Source of the DNA: Flavobacteriales bacterium 34_180_T64
GTDB lineage: Bacteria > Bacteroidota > Bacteroidia > Flavobacteriales > Flavobacteriaceae
NCBI GenBank assembly: GCA_002162765.1
Contig: MAAR01000012.1
Span: forward strand, 62,001-126,000
Length of the DNA: 64,000 bases
Reading direction: 5' to 3'
Shown: positions 45,550 through 54,097 of the stretch, one piece after another
How positions within the stretch are numbered: the first letter of the stretch is position 1
How the letters are laid out: each line of letters starts with the position of its first letter
The notes under the pieces: generated by a model
Database searches by the model: none
Seen by the model: only the letters and a program-made list of their open reading frames with translations
Told to the model about the DNA's origin: nothing
Translations under genes and position numbers: made by a program

Positions 45550-48500
45550 TTAAAAATAGGCCTTTAACTGTATCGTGCCTGTGTGAATGGTTTTAGAGGT
45601 TTCGGTTTTTCTTCCAAAGTAATTTAAATTTAAATCTAAAAACTTGGTTAGTTTTTTTTGAGCAAGTAAACTCCATGTAAAATTCTTACCAGACTGAAGA
45701 CCTTCTAGAATTTGATATGATACAGGCGTATTAGCATTTCCTGTAAATGTATTTTGAAATAAATTGAATTCACCAATTAAAGATAATTTTTGAACATTAT
45801 TAAAGGTAAAAGACAAACCATAATTATGCTGCTGTAATTTCTCTTTATCCCCAATTACATTATTCTTGGTACTAAATTGGTAGAATATATCAAAACGTGC
45901 GTTTTCATTAAATAGATAAGAAAGCTTAGGAAACAAGCGTTGCTCTTCAATACTATAATTTCTTGAACTAAAGTTTTCACTTAAACTTTCATTCGTTTCT
46001 ATACTGGTCTTTAAATTCATTAGCCAACTTTCCTGGAATTTATGATTAAAATTTAATTGATGGCTTTCTAGTTTGTTTTCCTGAAATCCAATAGATAATA
46101 CCGTTCTATTGGAATTAGACAAAAACGTATACGATGTTGTATAGCGCTGCTTCCCTCTGTTAAAAAACAAAACATTCCTAAAACTATTATTAAGTGCTAG
46201 CTGAGTGGATTCATTTTCTTTAAATGGATTGATGTTAAAAACATTTCCTTCTCGTTTGTTTTTTCTATCAATGAGGAAAGATGTCTGATTATAAAAATGT
46301 GCCCAGAATTGTTTGGATTTGGATTCCGATGCTGACCATTGTTGTGGATTGATAGTTAAGGTTTGACTCAATCTATTTTGATGCGTTTTGACAAAAACTT
46401 GATTAGGCAATAACACTCTGATGTAACTACCTTCATCTTGAAACTGTGCCAATTCAAACTCGTTAAGTTCTTGTATACCGTTCGTATTATAGTCTATCCA
46501 AGTATATCCTCCTTGACCTGGCTCCACTTCTACATAGGTAAAATCTTGCTGCGGCAAGGTGCCAGAATTGGTTTCAAAAATTGTATTCCATTGTACGATT
46601 TGCCGAAATAATTTTTGATTAAATGTAAGTCGTGAATTTAAAGATTGCTCTTCTTCAATGGTATTATCTACAGGTTTCAATGTTCTATAATTAACATAGA
46701 GTCCCAAATTTGTTTTCGCATTCTGAATTATTTTAGATTTCAAATAATAGGTATTTGAACTATTCACTTTAGCAACTTTATTAAGTCTTAAACTGTCATT
46801 TATTCTGTTTTTATATCCCAATTCTACAAATACATTTGTACTATCACCAATTCCATAGAACACTTCATAAGACTTAAATCGTTGGCTTAGATTTGTTAGA
46901 TTATTTGTTACAAATTCTCGCTGTTCATTATCTTCAATAGCTAGTTTTGCACCAACCCATTGTTTACCAAAACCATAGGTGATGCGATTAAAAGATCTTA
47001 AAAACGTTGCTGTTGAAAGACTACTCGTATTATTCAAAATACTTGAGTTTGAAAATATATTGAATTGATTCAAATTTAAATTTGCCAATAAATTATGCCG
47101 ATTTCCATTAAAATTTTCGGAATAATTGAGATGTTCAAACGTATACGTTGCTATTCCTTTTTTTGGATGTAAATATTCAAATCCTGCAGACAATAAATTT
47201 TGATTACCCAATGGTTTCTCTAAATTCCAATCGCGATTAAACTCTGCATAATATAGACGTTCAATACTTTTAAAATCGTCCTGAATAATATCAGCGTCTA
47301 GGATAACATTCAAATTCCATAAACTGTCAGATTTAATTATATTCTGCTTCAACTTCAGTTTTGCTGCAAAACCATCATTATTTGAATCATCAATAGACGA
47401 AAATAAATTCAAATCATTTTTACTCCCTGTTAGTTCAAAATAAATATCCGTTCGATCTGACGGTTTATAAGTTCCGTTTACAACTGCTACCTGAAGTTTA
47501 GTTGGTGCTATTAATTGTACAATTGGTTCGTAATTTCCTTGAGGTATGCTTCCTACTGGAGCAACATATTCATAAATATTACTAACGGCATTACTATTTA
47601 CTAAAATATAATTCCCTTGATTTTCGCCTACGAGCGTAAATTTGACACTAAATAAATCGTCATCTGGATTATTTGAAAACACGAAAGCCTCAACACCATC
47701 GATAAGTTCCTTTTTGTATAAAATTCTGTTTTCATTAAAGGATTCAGCAACATCAGAAGGTGCCACCATTAATGATCTATCATCACCTGCATCTGAAAGA
47801 ATCTGCTTTTGTTCATTGGATAAATTTTGTTGTAAGGGTTGATTTTTAGCATCTACCTCTGAATAGACAGAAACACCAAGTTTTAATTTATCCGATTGGT
47901 ATTCTCCACCACCAAATGCTATGAATCTAGAAAAATTACGTTCACTATATTGATAATCGACGGTAATTCGCATCTCAGAAGTAATAGGAAATGTCGAATT
48001 GAAAATAATTTCACCAGCGTTATAATCTATAATATAATCGTTGCTTTCTCCGCGTTCAATAGGTAATCCATTGACATAAACCGTTTCACTTCCAGAGACA
48101 ATGAGCACAAACAATTCATTATTAGGACCACGTAATTTATAGGGCCCTTGATTTCCTTCCTGAGCAGTAAACTGACTTGTTGTGAATTGACCCCTAACCA
48201 ATGCACCAGAAGCAAACAGATTCGTTTTTGATGTCGAATGGTTCAAATTTGCATTCACAAATAAGCCTTGAACACGCTTATTGAAACTAGCGAAATAACT
48301 AGTTTCGTTTACAAGATCTATATCTCCAGCTCTAATGTTCCAATTATCACTGAAGAGTTCAATGAAAACTTGATCAAATTCATCTAGTCGCTGAGAATAC
48401 CCACTTTCTTGCAATGGAACATTTGCATCTTGAATTGAGGCTCTTAGTGAGACTTTATCGCTTAACTTACCAGAAATCTGTAAATCTAACTCGCTATTTA

Positions 48501-48960
48501 GCACGGAATTCTGATTATTTCCTAAGGTAACGCCTCGAGAAATACTTCCAGAAGTACTAAGACCATCAAAAGGTGTAAATGTTTTTTCTCGTGTAGATTG
48601 ATTGATTTTATATAAACGCTGGAGATTGTCTGTATTCTCAACAATAATTTTATCATCCAATTGAAAATATTTTCGAGTAACAAATTCAGGAAATCTCAAA
48701 TACTCAATAGTAATGGAATCGGTTTGTAGTGGTTCTTTAAAAATCAATAAAGCGTTTGCAAAATCAACAGTATATTTGGAACTATCTACCAACACATTGT
48801 TTTTCGTTCTTAGAACAAACTTACTTGGGTTAATGCTTACAGTATCAATTTTAATGGAATCTTTAACTGCGACTTTTTTTGTTTTATAATTGGACGTTTG
48901 TTCCTGTGCAGACACACAAAAAGACAAGAAAAACATCATAAGACTAAAAGCAATTTTCAT
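45550..48960 (-). CDS. large outer-membrane beta-barrel protein of unknown function
   Basis: A 1136-residue exported protein with a signal peptide (1-18, CVSAQ). The N-terminal 120 residues look like beta domains (NPSKFVLRTKNNVLVDSS), then SGSISRGVTLGNNQNSVLNS leads into hundreds of residues of alternating hydrophobic strands with aromatic girdles (NWNIRAGDIDL, YTFEHLNYSENF), ending with a terminal aromatic residue (IQLKAYF). This is the pattern of a large outer-membrane barrel. It has no plug or TonB box. Homologues of this size exist across Flavobacteriaceae with no assigned function. Monocistronic; the metal operon begins 57 bases downstream. Confidence 0.75.
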   Translation of the reverse strand: MKIAFSLMMFFLSFCVSAQEQTSNYKTKKVAVKDSIKIDTVSINPSKFVLRTKNNVLVDSSKYTVDFANALLIFKEPLQTDSITIEYLRFPEFVTRKYFQLDDKIIVENTDNLQRLYKINQSTREKTFTPFDGLSTSGSISRGVTLGNNQNSVLNSELDLQISGKLSDKVSLRASIQDANVPLQESGYSQRLDEFDQVFIELFSDNWNIRAGDIDLVNETSYFASFNKRVQGLFVNANLNHSTSKTNLFASGALVRGQFTTSQFTAQEGNQGPYKLRGPNNELFVLIVSGSETVYVNGLPIERGESNDYIIDYNAGEIIFNSTFPITSEMRITVDYQYSERNFSRFIAFGGGEYQSDKLKLGVSVYSEVDAKNQPLQQNLSNEQKQILSDAGDDRSLMVAPSDVAESFNENRILYKKELIDGVEAFVFSNNPDDDLFSVKFTLVGENQGNYILVNSNAVSNIYEYVAPVGSIPQGNYEPIVQLIAPTKLQVAVVNGTYKPSDRTDIYFELTGSKNDLNLFSSIDDSNNDGFAAKLKLKQNIIKSDSLWNLNVILDADIIQDDFKSIERLYYAEFNRDWNLEKPLGNQNLLSAGFEYLHPKKGIATYTFEHLNYSENFNGNRHNLLANLNLNQFNIFSNSSILNNTSSLSTATFLRSFNRITYGFGKQWVGAKLAIEDNEQREFVTNNLTNLSQRFKSYEVFYGIGDSTNVFVELGYKNRINDSLRLNKVAKVNSSNTYYLKSKIIQNAKTNLGLYVNYRTLKPVDNTIEEEQSLNSRLTFNQKLFRQIVQWNTIFETNSGTLPQQDFTYVEVEPGQGGYTWIDYNTNGIQELNEFELAQFQDEGSYIRVLLPNQVFVKTHQNRLSQTLTINPQQWSASESKSKQFWAHFYNQTSFLIDRKNKREGNVFNINPFKENESTQLALNNSFRNVLFFNRGKQRYTTSYTFLSNSNRTVLSIGFQENKLESHQLNFNHKFQESWLMNLKTSIETNESLSENFSSRNYSIEEQRLFPKLSYLFNENARFDIFYQFSTKNNVIGDKEKLQQHNYGLSFTFNNVQKLSLIGEFNLFQNTFTGNANTPVSYQILEGLQSGKNFTWSLLAQKKLTKFLDLNLNYFGRKTETSKTIHTGTIQLKAYF

Positions 48961-49103
48961 TCAATACCTAAACTTTAAAAGACGGGAATTATTATACGCT
49001 CAAATCATTAAAGTATTGCTAAAATAGTGCAATTCAAGCTCAAAATTTAATTTAAAAACGATTTAAAAAAATTGCTAATTGTCTTCACGTCAATTAAATA
49101 ATG

Positions 49104-49137
49104 AGAATATTTTCTCTTATTGTGTAGAATATTTTCT
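49104..49137. repeat. tandem 12-bp operator-like boxes
   Basis: AGAATATTTTCT occurs twice, at 49104-49115 and 49126-49137, start to start 22 bases (two helical turns). Each box is itself nearly palindromic (AGAA...TTCT). The second box ends on the first T of the TATATTTG -7 element, so a bound dimer pair would block the promoter of the 49172 gene. Confidence 0.6.
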
Positions 49138-49144
49138 ATATTTG
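49137..49144 (+). promoter_or_regulatory. -7 box (TATATTTG) of the lipoprotein island
   Basis: TATATTTG fits TAnnTTTG and lies 27 bases before the ATG at 49172. The nearest TTG (49120-49122) is 14 bases upstream, a short spacing. The box abuts the second AGAATATTTTCT repeat. Confidence 0.5.
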
Positions 49145-49171
49145 ATTATTGTTTAATTAAAACCATTCATT

Positions 49172-49753
49172 ATGAGAAAATTAATATTAAAGATTTCCAT
49201 TTGTACTTTTTTAATCATTGGAAATATGTCTTGTTCGCAAGAAGAAGTCACTCAAAACCCTCCATTGCTTGAAAATTTCACTCTTGATTTAAGCAAATCA
49301 AAATTAGGTACTCCTCTTATTCTGTTTAAATATGAAAACAAAGATCAACTTATCAACAATATAAATCAATCTTTTATCCAGATTATGAAGGACGCACAAG
49401 ATATGATCATTAAATCAAATGAAATTAGCGAAGTAGTAACAGAATTACAGTTTTCTAACAACATAGCAGCAATAATACGAGTAACATACTTCGATGAAAA
49501 TAAAAATGGTATAACCTATAAATTAAATGCCAATACAAATAAATATGAAAGATCACCTTCTTCTCATCTGGCCAAATGCCCTGATGGATATTCACTACTC
49601 GCTTCCTGTAGTAATTTTGATGGCACAAAAGAATGCGTTGCATCAGCTGTTGGTCAATTTTTAACAGAAAATATTTCCGGAGTAGGTAATTGCGCTAACA
49701 TACAAGTAAGTGTAGGCACATTCTCTACTAAAGTTTGTGGTAAAACATGCTGA
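49172..49753 (+). CDS. Cys-rich lipoprotein of unknown function
   Basis: A 193-residue predicted lipoprotein. The signal peptide ends GNMSC, giving lipidated C21, and the next residues SQEEV resemble the acidic lipoprotein export signal that sends Bacteroidota lipoproteins to the cell surface. The last 60 residues hold six cysteines (KCPDGY, ASCSN, KECV, GNCANI, KVCGKTC), probably three disulfides in a compact domain. No family recognised. It is the first gene of a four-gene same-strand run and sits behind tandem operator-like boxes; the next gene starts 50 bases on. Confidence 0.7.
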   Translation: MRKLILKISICTFLIIGNMSCSQEEVTQNPPLLENFTLDLSKSKLGTPLILFKYENKDQLINNINQSFIQIMKDAQDMIIKSNEISEVVTELQFSNNIAAIIRVTYFDENKNGITYKLNANTNKYERSPSSHLAKCPDGYSLLASCSNFDGTKECVASAVGQFLTENISGVGNCANIQVSVGTFSTKVCGKTC

Positions 49754-49803
49754 AAACTTTCACCCCCAAATCATTAAATAACCTTAAAACTAAATAATTA
49801 ATT

Positions 49804-50715
49804 ATGAAAACAACGTTAAAAAAAATAGTGAAGGGGACACTAGTAATTTTTGCAATTAAGTTAATCCTTATTGGAGTACTATTCATTGGACAGTCCTGCG
49901 AGACTGATAATGAAATTCTACATCAAAATGAAGAAGCAAATACTAATTTTATTGAATCTTTAAGACATAGCAAAGAAAAATTGCAAGTCATTTCAGTACG
50001 AAATTCAAAAATTAATATAAAAAATAATAGTAGCTATTTAGAACGTGATATGCAAGGTGTCTCTGTTAGTTATTGCCTAAATGAAATCAATGATGACAGT
50101 ATTACTATTGAAGAATTGGTTGAAGATATTAATAATGTTACGAGCTTTATCCAAGCTAAATCTCAATATGGATTTGGTGATTTGTCTGAATTCAATTCAA
50201 CTTTAGACGATCCAACAAATTCTGATCAAGCAGAAACTCCAGAATTCAATCCTGAAGACTGTCTTGCCATTTTTAATTTGCCTCTACAACCAATTGTTGA
50301 TGCAATTGAACCAACAATAGAAGACGCAAAGAATTACCTGAGATCGAAAGGATTAACTGATAATGATATAGAAAACTTATTAGCTGCAGATAGTACAGGC
50401 GGTGCAATAGAAGAATATAATTTAGTGCCTACAGTCATGATGTTAATTGCAGAAGAGCAAAATACAAACTCAAATGTTGGAGTAAACTTTCAATCTCTAT
50501 TTGGTTCATCTGCCTTTGCGTCACAGGTAGGCGAATGTGCTGGTGATGCATTAGGAATTTCTGCCATAGCAGAAGTCATGAGAAGGGGTATTAATACATC
50601 AGCAGGTAAAGCGCTACTTAAAAAAGCAATAAGAAAAGTTGCGTCAAGAGCTTTAGGCTGGATTGGAGCAGCAATATTTATATATGAATTTGGAGATTGT
50701 ATGAATTGGTGGTAA
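49804..50715 (+). CDS. predicted lipoprotein with glycine/alanine-rich hydrophobic C-terminus
   Basis: A 303-residue protein. The N-terminus is basic, then hydrophobic, and reaches IGQSCETDNE, a relaxed lipobox (C32) followed by acids. The middle is soluble and acidic. The last 70 residues change character: ECAGDALGISAIAEV, a lysine/arginine-rich helix (GKALLKKAIRKVASRA) and a hydrophobic hairpin-like end (LGWIGAAIFIYEFGDCMNWW), bounded by two cysteines. This resembles membrane-active or bacteriocin-like tails, but I know no matching family. Two very small membrane proteins follow within 11 and 33 bases, an arrangement that could be toxin and immunity; this is inference only. Confidence 0.7.
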   Translation: MKTTLKKIVKGTLVIFAIKLILIGVLFIGQSCETDNEILHQNEEANTNFIESLRHSKEKLQVISVRNSKINIKNNSSYLERDMQGVSVSYCLNEINDDSITIEELVEDINNVTSFIQAKSQYGFGDLSEFNSTLDDPTNSDQAETPEFNPEDCLAIFNLPLQPIVDAIEPTIEDAKNYLRSKGLTDNDIENLLAADSTGGAIEEYNLVPTVMMLIAEEQNTNSNVGVNFQSLFGSSAFASQVGECAGDALGISAIAEVMRRGINTSAGKALLKKAIRKVASRALGWIGAAIFIYEFGDCMNWW

Positions 50716-50725
50716 ATTTATTGAC

Positions 50726-50908
50726 ATGTGGAACATATTTACGATAATTATTTGCGTTATAGCCATTCTATTTAATTCTTATGGCTGGATGAATTATAAC
50801 AAGACAACGGATAAAGTAACCCGTAAAAAAGAAGGTTGGAACAGTTTTTACATGATTTCTACATTTCTTATAATAGTTGTATTAATTATGAGAATTGAAA
50901 AAATGTAA
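50726..50908 (+). CDS. small two-helix membrane protein
   Basis: A 60-residue protein with two hydrophobic helices (about 3-19 and 41-56) joined by a charged loop (NYNKTTDKVTRKKEGW). It starts 10 bases after the stop of the lipoprotein gene, so it is co-transcribed. No family recognised. Its size, position and topology would suit an immunity or anchoring partner of the upstream gene. Confidence 0.65.
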   Translation: MWNIFTIIICVIAILFNSYGWMNYNKTTDKVTRKKEGWNSFYMISTFLIIVVLIMRIEKM

Positions 50909-50941
50909 TTCAGCTCAATTATAACTTTAATAGAATAAAAC

Positions 50942-51100
50942 ATGGAAAACAACATTGATTACCTTGGACCTTTTATTGTGTATTTTTGCTTTTTCATTTC
51001 AATATTAGGAATTTATTTAGCAATCCGCTTATACCTGAAAATTATGAAATATTTGTCTCTGAAAATCGACTATTTAAACAAAAAGAATAGTCCGGAATAA
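50942..51100 (+). CDS. 52-residue single-helix membrane protein
   Basis: An ATG at 50942 opens a 52-residue frame ending in TAA at 51098-51100. One hydrophobic helix (about 8-32, YLGPFIVYFCFFISILGIYL) is followed by a basic, amphipathic tail ending NKKNSPE. It lies 33 bases after the previous small membrane gene, in the same direction, and the intergenic AATAAAAC just before it is typical of starts here. It is too short for usual gene calls. Function unknown; proposed fourth member of the island. Confidence 0.55.
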   Translation: MENNIDYLGPFIVYFCFFISILGIYLAIRLYLKIMKYLSLKIDYLNKKNSPE

Positions 51101-51254
51101 TACTATTGTATCAACAAAATGTTCAAATGGGATGAGTCGCTAATTTGCTTAACGATTCATCTTTTTTGAAATTATAAAAAATTACTTTAAAAGCGTCTAG
51201 CTTTTTCCGTACTTCCCATTACTTTTTTTACATTAGCTGAAATCTAATTTAGCA

Positions 51255-52013
51255 ATGAAAATAATCTCTTATAATGTCAATGGAATTCGGGCAGCCATAA
51301 ACAAAGGCTTTATCGATTGGTTGAAAGCCGCAGATCCAGACGTGATTTGTCTTCAAGAAATTAAAGCTTTAAAAGAACAGCTCGACCTCACTCTATTTGA
51401 AGATGCAGGATACAAGTACAACTATTGGTTTAGTGCTCAAAAAAAAGGTTATAGTGGTGTTGCAATTTTAAGTAAAACAGAACCTAATCATGTTCAATAT
51501 GGTACTGGAATAGAATCTATGGATTTTGAAGGCCGAAATTTAAGAGCAGATTTCGATGGCGTTTCTGTAATGAGTATGTATTTACCATCTGGAACAAACG
51601 ATTTACGATTGCAACATAAATTTGATTACATGGCTATGATACATGACTATTTAAATGGCCTAAGAGCAGAAATTCCAAATTTAATTGTTTGTGGAGACTA
51701 TAACATTTGCCACGAAGAAATGGACATTCATAATCCAAAAATGAAAGGCGTATCAGGTTTTTTACCTATAGAACGGGAGTGGCTAGGTAAATTTATAAAT
51801 AGTGGTTTTATTGATTCATTCAGGTATTTAAATCCTAATTCGCAGGAATATAGTTGGTGGAGTTACAGAGCCAATGCACGAGCAAATAATAAAGGTTGGC
51901 GTTTGGATTATGCAATGGCTAGCCAACCATTACAAGAAAACTTAAAAAGAGCCGTTATACTTTCTGAAGTTGTACATAGTGACCATTGTCCAATTTTACT
52001 TGAACTTAAATAA
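51255..52013 (+). CDS. xth: exodeoxyribonuclease III (AP endonuclease)
   Basis: A 252-residue Mg-dependent nuclease for repair of abasic sites and 3' ends. The active-site elements are visible: N7 in SYNVNGIRA, E35 in CLQEIKA, CGDYNICH with catalytic Asp/Asn, WSYRANARANNKGWRLDY and the final SDHCPI histidine. Length matches ExoA/XthA proteins. It leads a run with an OmpA-family gene 28 bases on. Confidence 0.96.
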   Translation: MKIISYNVNGIRAAINKGFIDWLKAADPDVICLQEIKALKEQLDLTLFEDAGYKYNYWFSAQKKGYSGVAILSKTEPNHVQYGTGIESMDFEGRNLRADFDGVSVMSMYLPSGTNDLRLQHKFDYMAMIHDYLNGLRAEIPNLIVCGDYNICHEEMDIHNPKMKGVSGFLPIEREWLGKFINSGFIDSFRYLNPNSQEYSWWSYRANARANNKGWRLDYAMASQPLQENLKRAVILSEVVHSDHCPILLELK

Positions 52014-52041
52014 TTCATCACATATCAAAACATATAAACCT

Positions 52042-53001
52042 ATGATTAAAAAAATTTCACTAATAGTACTAACTCTAGTTTTATCAACATCTTGTGTTTC
52101 TAAAAAAATCTATACTGATTTAGAAGACAAATATGCCGGTTTAAAAAAAGAGAACAGAACCTTATCAAATGATAATAACGATTTACTTAAAGCTAAAAAT
52201 AGCTTAACTAATGATTTAGCCAAACTTCAATCGGCTTATGATGACGCCATTACCCAACGTAATAAATTGCAAAATGAACTTGAAGCTGCAAGTACTAGTC
52301 TTGAGAATTTAAAAGCGTCATACAATGCTTTAGAAAAGAATAGCTCTTCGGCAATTGCTGAAAATTCTAAAAAGAATAGAGAATTATTAGCACAATTAGA
52401 AGCTAAAGAACAGGCATTGGCTGCGGAAAACGCACGACTAGAAGCTCTTAAAAAAGAACTTGAAAGTCGCTCTCAACGTGTGGCGGAATTAGAAAGTGTT
52501 ATAGCGTCAAAAGATGCCGCTATGACAAAACTAAAAGATGCTATTTCAAAAGCGCTTACAAATTTTGAAGGTAAAGGTCTAACTGTAGAACAACGTGATG
52601 GTAAGGTTTATGTATCAATGGAAAATAAACTCTTATTCCAATCTGGAAGTTGGGCTGTAGGAACAGATGGCAAACAAGCAGTGAAACAATTGGGAGAAGT
52701 CCTTGCAGACAACCCAGACATTGCCATATTAATAGAAGGTCATACTGATGATGTCCCTTATAAAGGTAATGCTCAACTCAGTGGAAACTGGGATTTATCG
52801 ACAAAACGAGCAACAGCAATTGTCAATATATTACGAGAAAATGAGGCAATAAGTCCAGAAAATCTAACTGCAGCTGGTAGAGGTGAATTTGCACCAATTG
52901 CACCAAATGATACTGCCGAGGGCAAAGCCAAAAACAGACGAATAGAGGTGATATTAACACCAAAATTAGACGAAATCTCTAAACTTTTGAATGACTTATA
53001 A
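52042..53001 (+). CDS. OmpA-family peptidoglycan-binding lipoprotein with coiled coil
   Basis: A 319-residue outer-membrane lipoprotein: lipobox LSTSC with C18, a long coiled coil (about 22-165, for example ENARLEALKKELESR) and a C-terminal OmpA domain (about 180-310) with LIEGHTDDVPYKG, LSTKRATAIVNIL and AAGRGEFAPIA and NRRIEVIL, the residues that clasp diaminopimelate of peptidoglycan. The ATG at 52042 is chosen because an earlier in-frame start (51970) would overlap xth and add 24 residues before the signal peptide. The aldo/keto reductase starts three bases after its stop. Confidence 0.9.
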   Translation: MIKKISLIVLTLVLSTSCVSKKIYTDLEDKYAGLKKENRTLSNDNNDLLKAKNSLTNDLAKLQSAYDDAITQRNKLQNELEAASTSLENLKASYNALEKNSSSAIAENSKKNRELLAQLEAKEQALAAENARLEALKKELESRSQRVAELESVIASKDAAMTKLKDAISKALTNFEGKGLTVEQRDGKVYVSMENKLLFQSGSWAVGTDGKQAVKQLGEVLADNPDIAILIEGHTDDVPYKGNAQLSGNWDLSTKRATAIVNILRENEAISPENLTAAGRGEFAPIAPNDTAEGKAKNRRIEVILTPKLDEISKLLNDL

Positions 53002-53004
53002 TAG

Positions 53005-54042
53005 ATGAAATATACAACACTACCTCATAGCGATATTAAAGTTAGTAAAATTTGTTTAGGCACGATGACTTGGGGAAATCAGAATACCGAAGACGAGGGT
53101 TTTCAACAAATGGATTTGGCATTTGACAGAGGGGTGAATTTTTTTGATACCGCAGAGTTGTATCCAGTACCAGCTACTGCGGAAAAGTATGCAGATACAG
53201 AAAGAATTATTGGTAATTGGTTTGAGAAAACAAGCAATAGAGACAAGGTTGTTTTGGCAACAAAAATTGCTGGAAGCGGCGATTATACTGCACATATAAG
53301 AACTAACGGATTTAGTAAAGAAGCGCTTATTGATGCTGTTAATCAAAGTCTAAAACGTCTTAAGACGGATTATATTGATTTGTATCAATTGCATTGGCCA
53401 GAACGTCAAACTAACACGTTCGGTGTTAGAGATTATAAACATAATCCTAATGATTCATGGCAAGATAACTTTAATGAGATTCTACATACACTTGATGAAA
53501 TTAAAACATCTGGTAAAATACGTAAAGTGGGAATTTCAAACGAAAAAGCCTGGGGAACAATGCGTTATTTGGAAGAATCAAACGCGCATAATTTACCAAG
53601 AATGATTACAATTCAAAATGCATACTCACTTTTAAATAGAGTATTTGAAGGTGATATGTCCGAAATTGCAATTCGAGAAAATATTGGGCTTTTAGCGTAT
53701 TCTCCAATGGCATTTGGAGTACTTTCTGGGAAATACATTAAAGGTATTGCTGCAGATAATGCACGATTAAAATTATTCCCTAGATTTTCAAGGTATAGTA
53801 CAATACAATCCACCGAAGCGACTAAGCGGTATTTGAAAATTGCTGAAAATCATAATATGAGTTTGGCACAAATGGCTTTGGCATTTGTTACTCAACAGCC
53901 ATTCTTAACTAGTAACATAATTGGAGCAACTTCTATTGAACAACTTAAAGAAAATATTGACAGCATTAACATCACTTTGAACAAGGATGTATTAAATGCT
54001 ATTGAAGATGTTCACAATGAACTACCAAATCCTGCACCTTAA
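53005..54042 (+). CDS. aldo/keto reductase (Tas-like)
   Basis: A 345-residue NADPH-dependent oxidoreductase with a TIM barrel. The tetrad is complete: D48, Y53 (FFDTAELYP), K87 (ATKIAG) and H130 (QLHWPER). The length and NTFGVRDYKHNP-type loop resemble E. coli Tas. Substrate unknown. It is co-transcribed with the OmpA gene and ends at a terminator shared with the convergent RNase gene. Confidence 0.92.
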   Translation: MKYTTLPHSDIKVSKICLGTMTWGNQNTEDEGFQQMDLAFDRGVNFFDTAELYPVPATAEKYADTERIIGNWFEKTSNRDKVVLATKIAGSGDYTAHIRTNGFSKEALIDAVNQSLKRLKTDYIDLYQLHWPERQTNTFGVRDYKHNPNDSWQDNFNEILHTLDEIKTSGKIRKVGISNEKAWGTMRYLEESNAHNLPRMITIQNAYSLLNRVFEGDMSEIAIRENIGLLAYSPMAFGVLSGKYIKGIAADNARLKLFPRFSRYSTIQSTEATKRYLKIAENHNMSLAQMALAFVTQQPFLTSNIIGATSIEQLKENIDSINITLNKDVLNAIEDVHNELPNPAP

Positions 54043-54060
54043 TTAATATTTTAAACAAAA

Positions 54061-54092
54061 AAAAAGCCTCTTCATAAATGAAAAGGCTTTTT
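54061..54092. terminator. bidirectional terminator between the reductase and RNase G genes
   Basis: AAAAAGCCT (54061-54069) pairs with AGGCTTTTT (54084-54092); an inner TTCAT/ATGAA (54071-54082) extends the stem. A- and T-runs stand on both sides. Confidence 0.85.
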
Positions 54093-54097
54093 AGATA

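Noticed and set aside
51970-53001. OmpA-family gene starting at 51970 within xth
   Set aside because: It would put 24 residues before the lipoprotein signal peptide and overlap xth by 44 bases; the ATG at 52042 fits.
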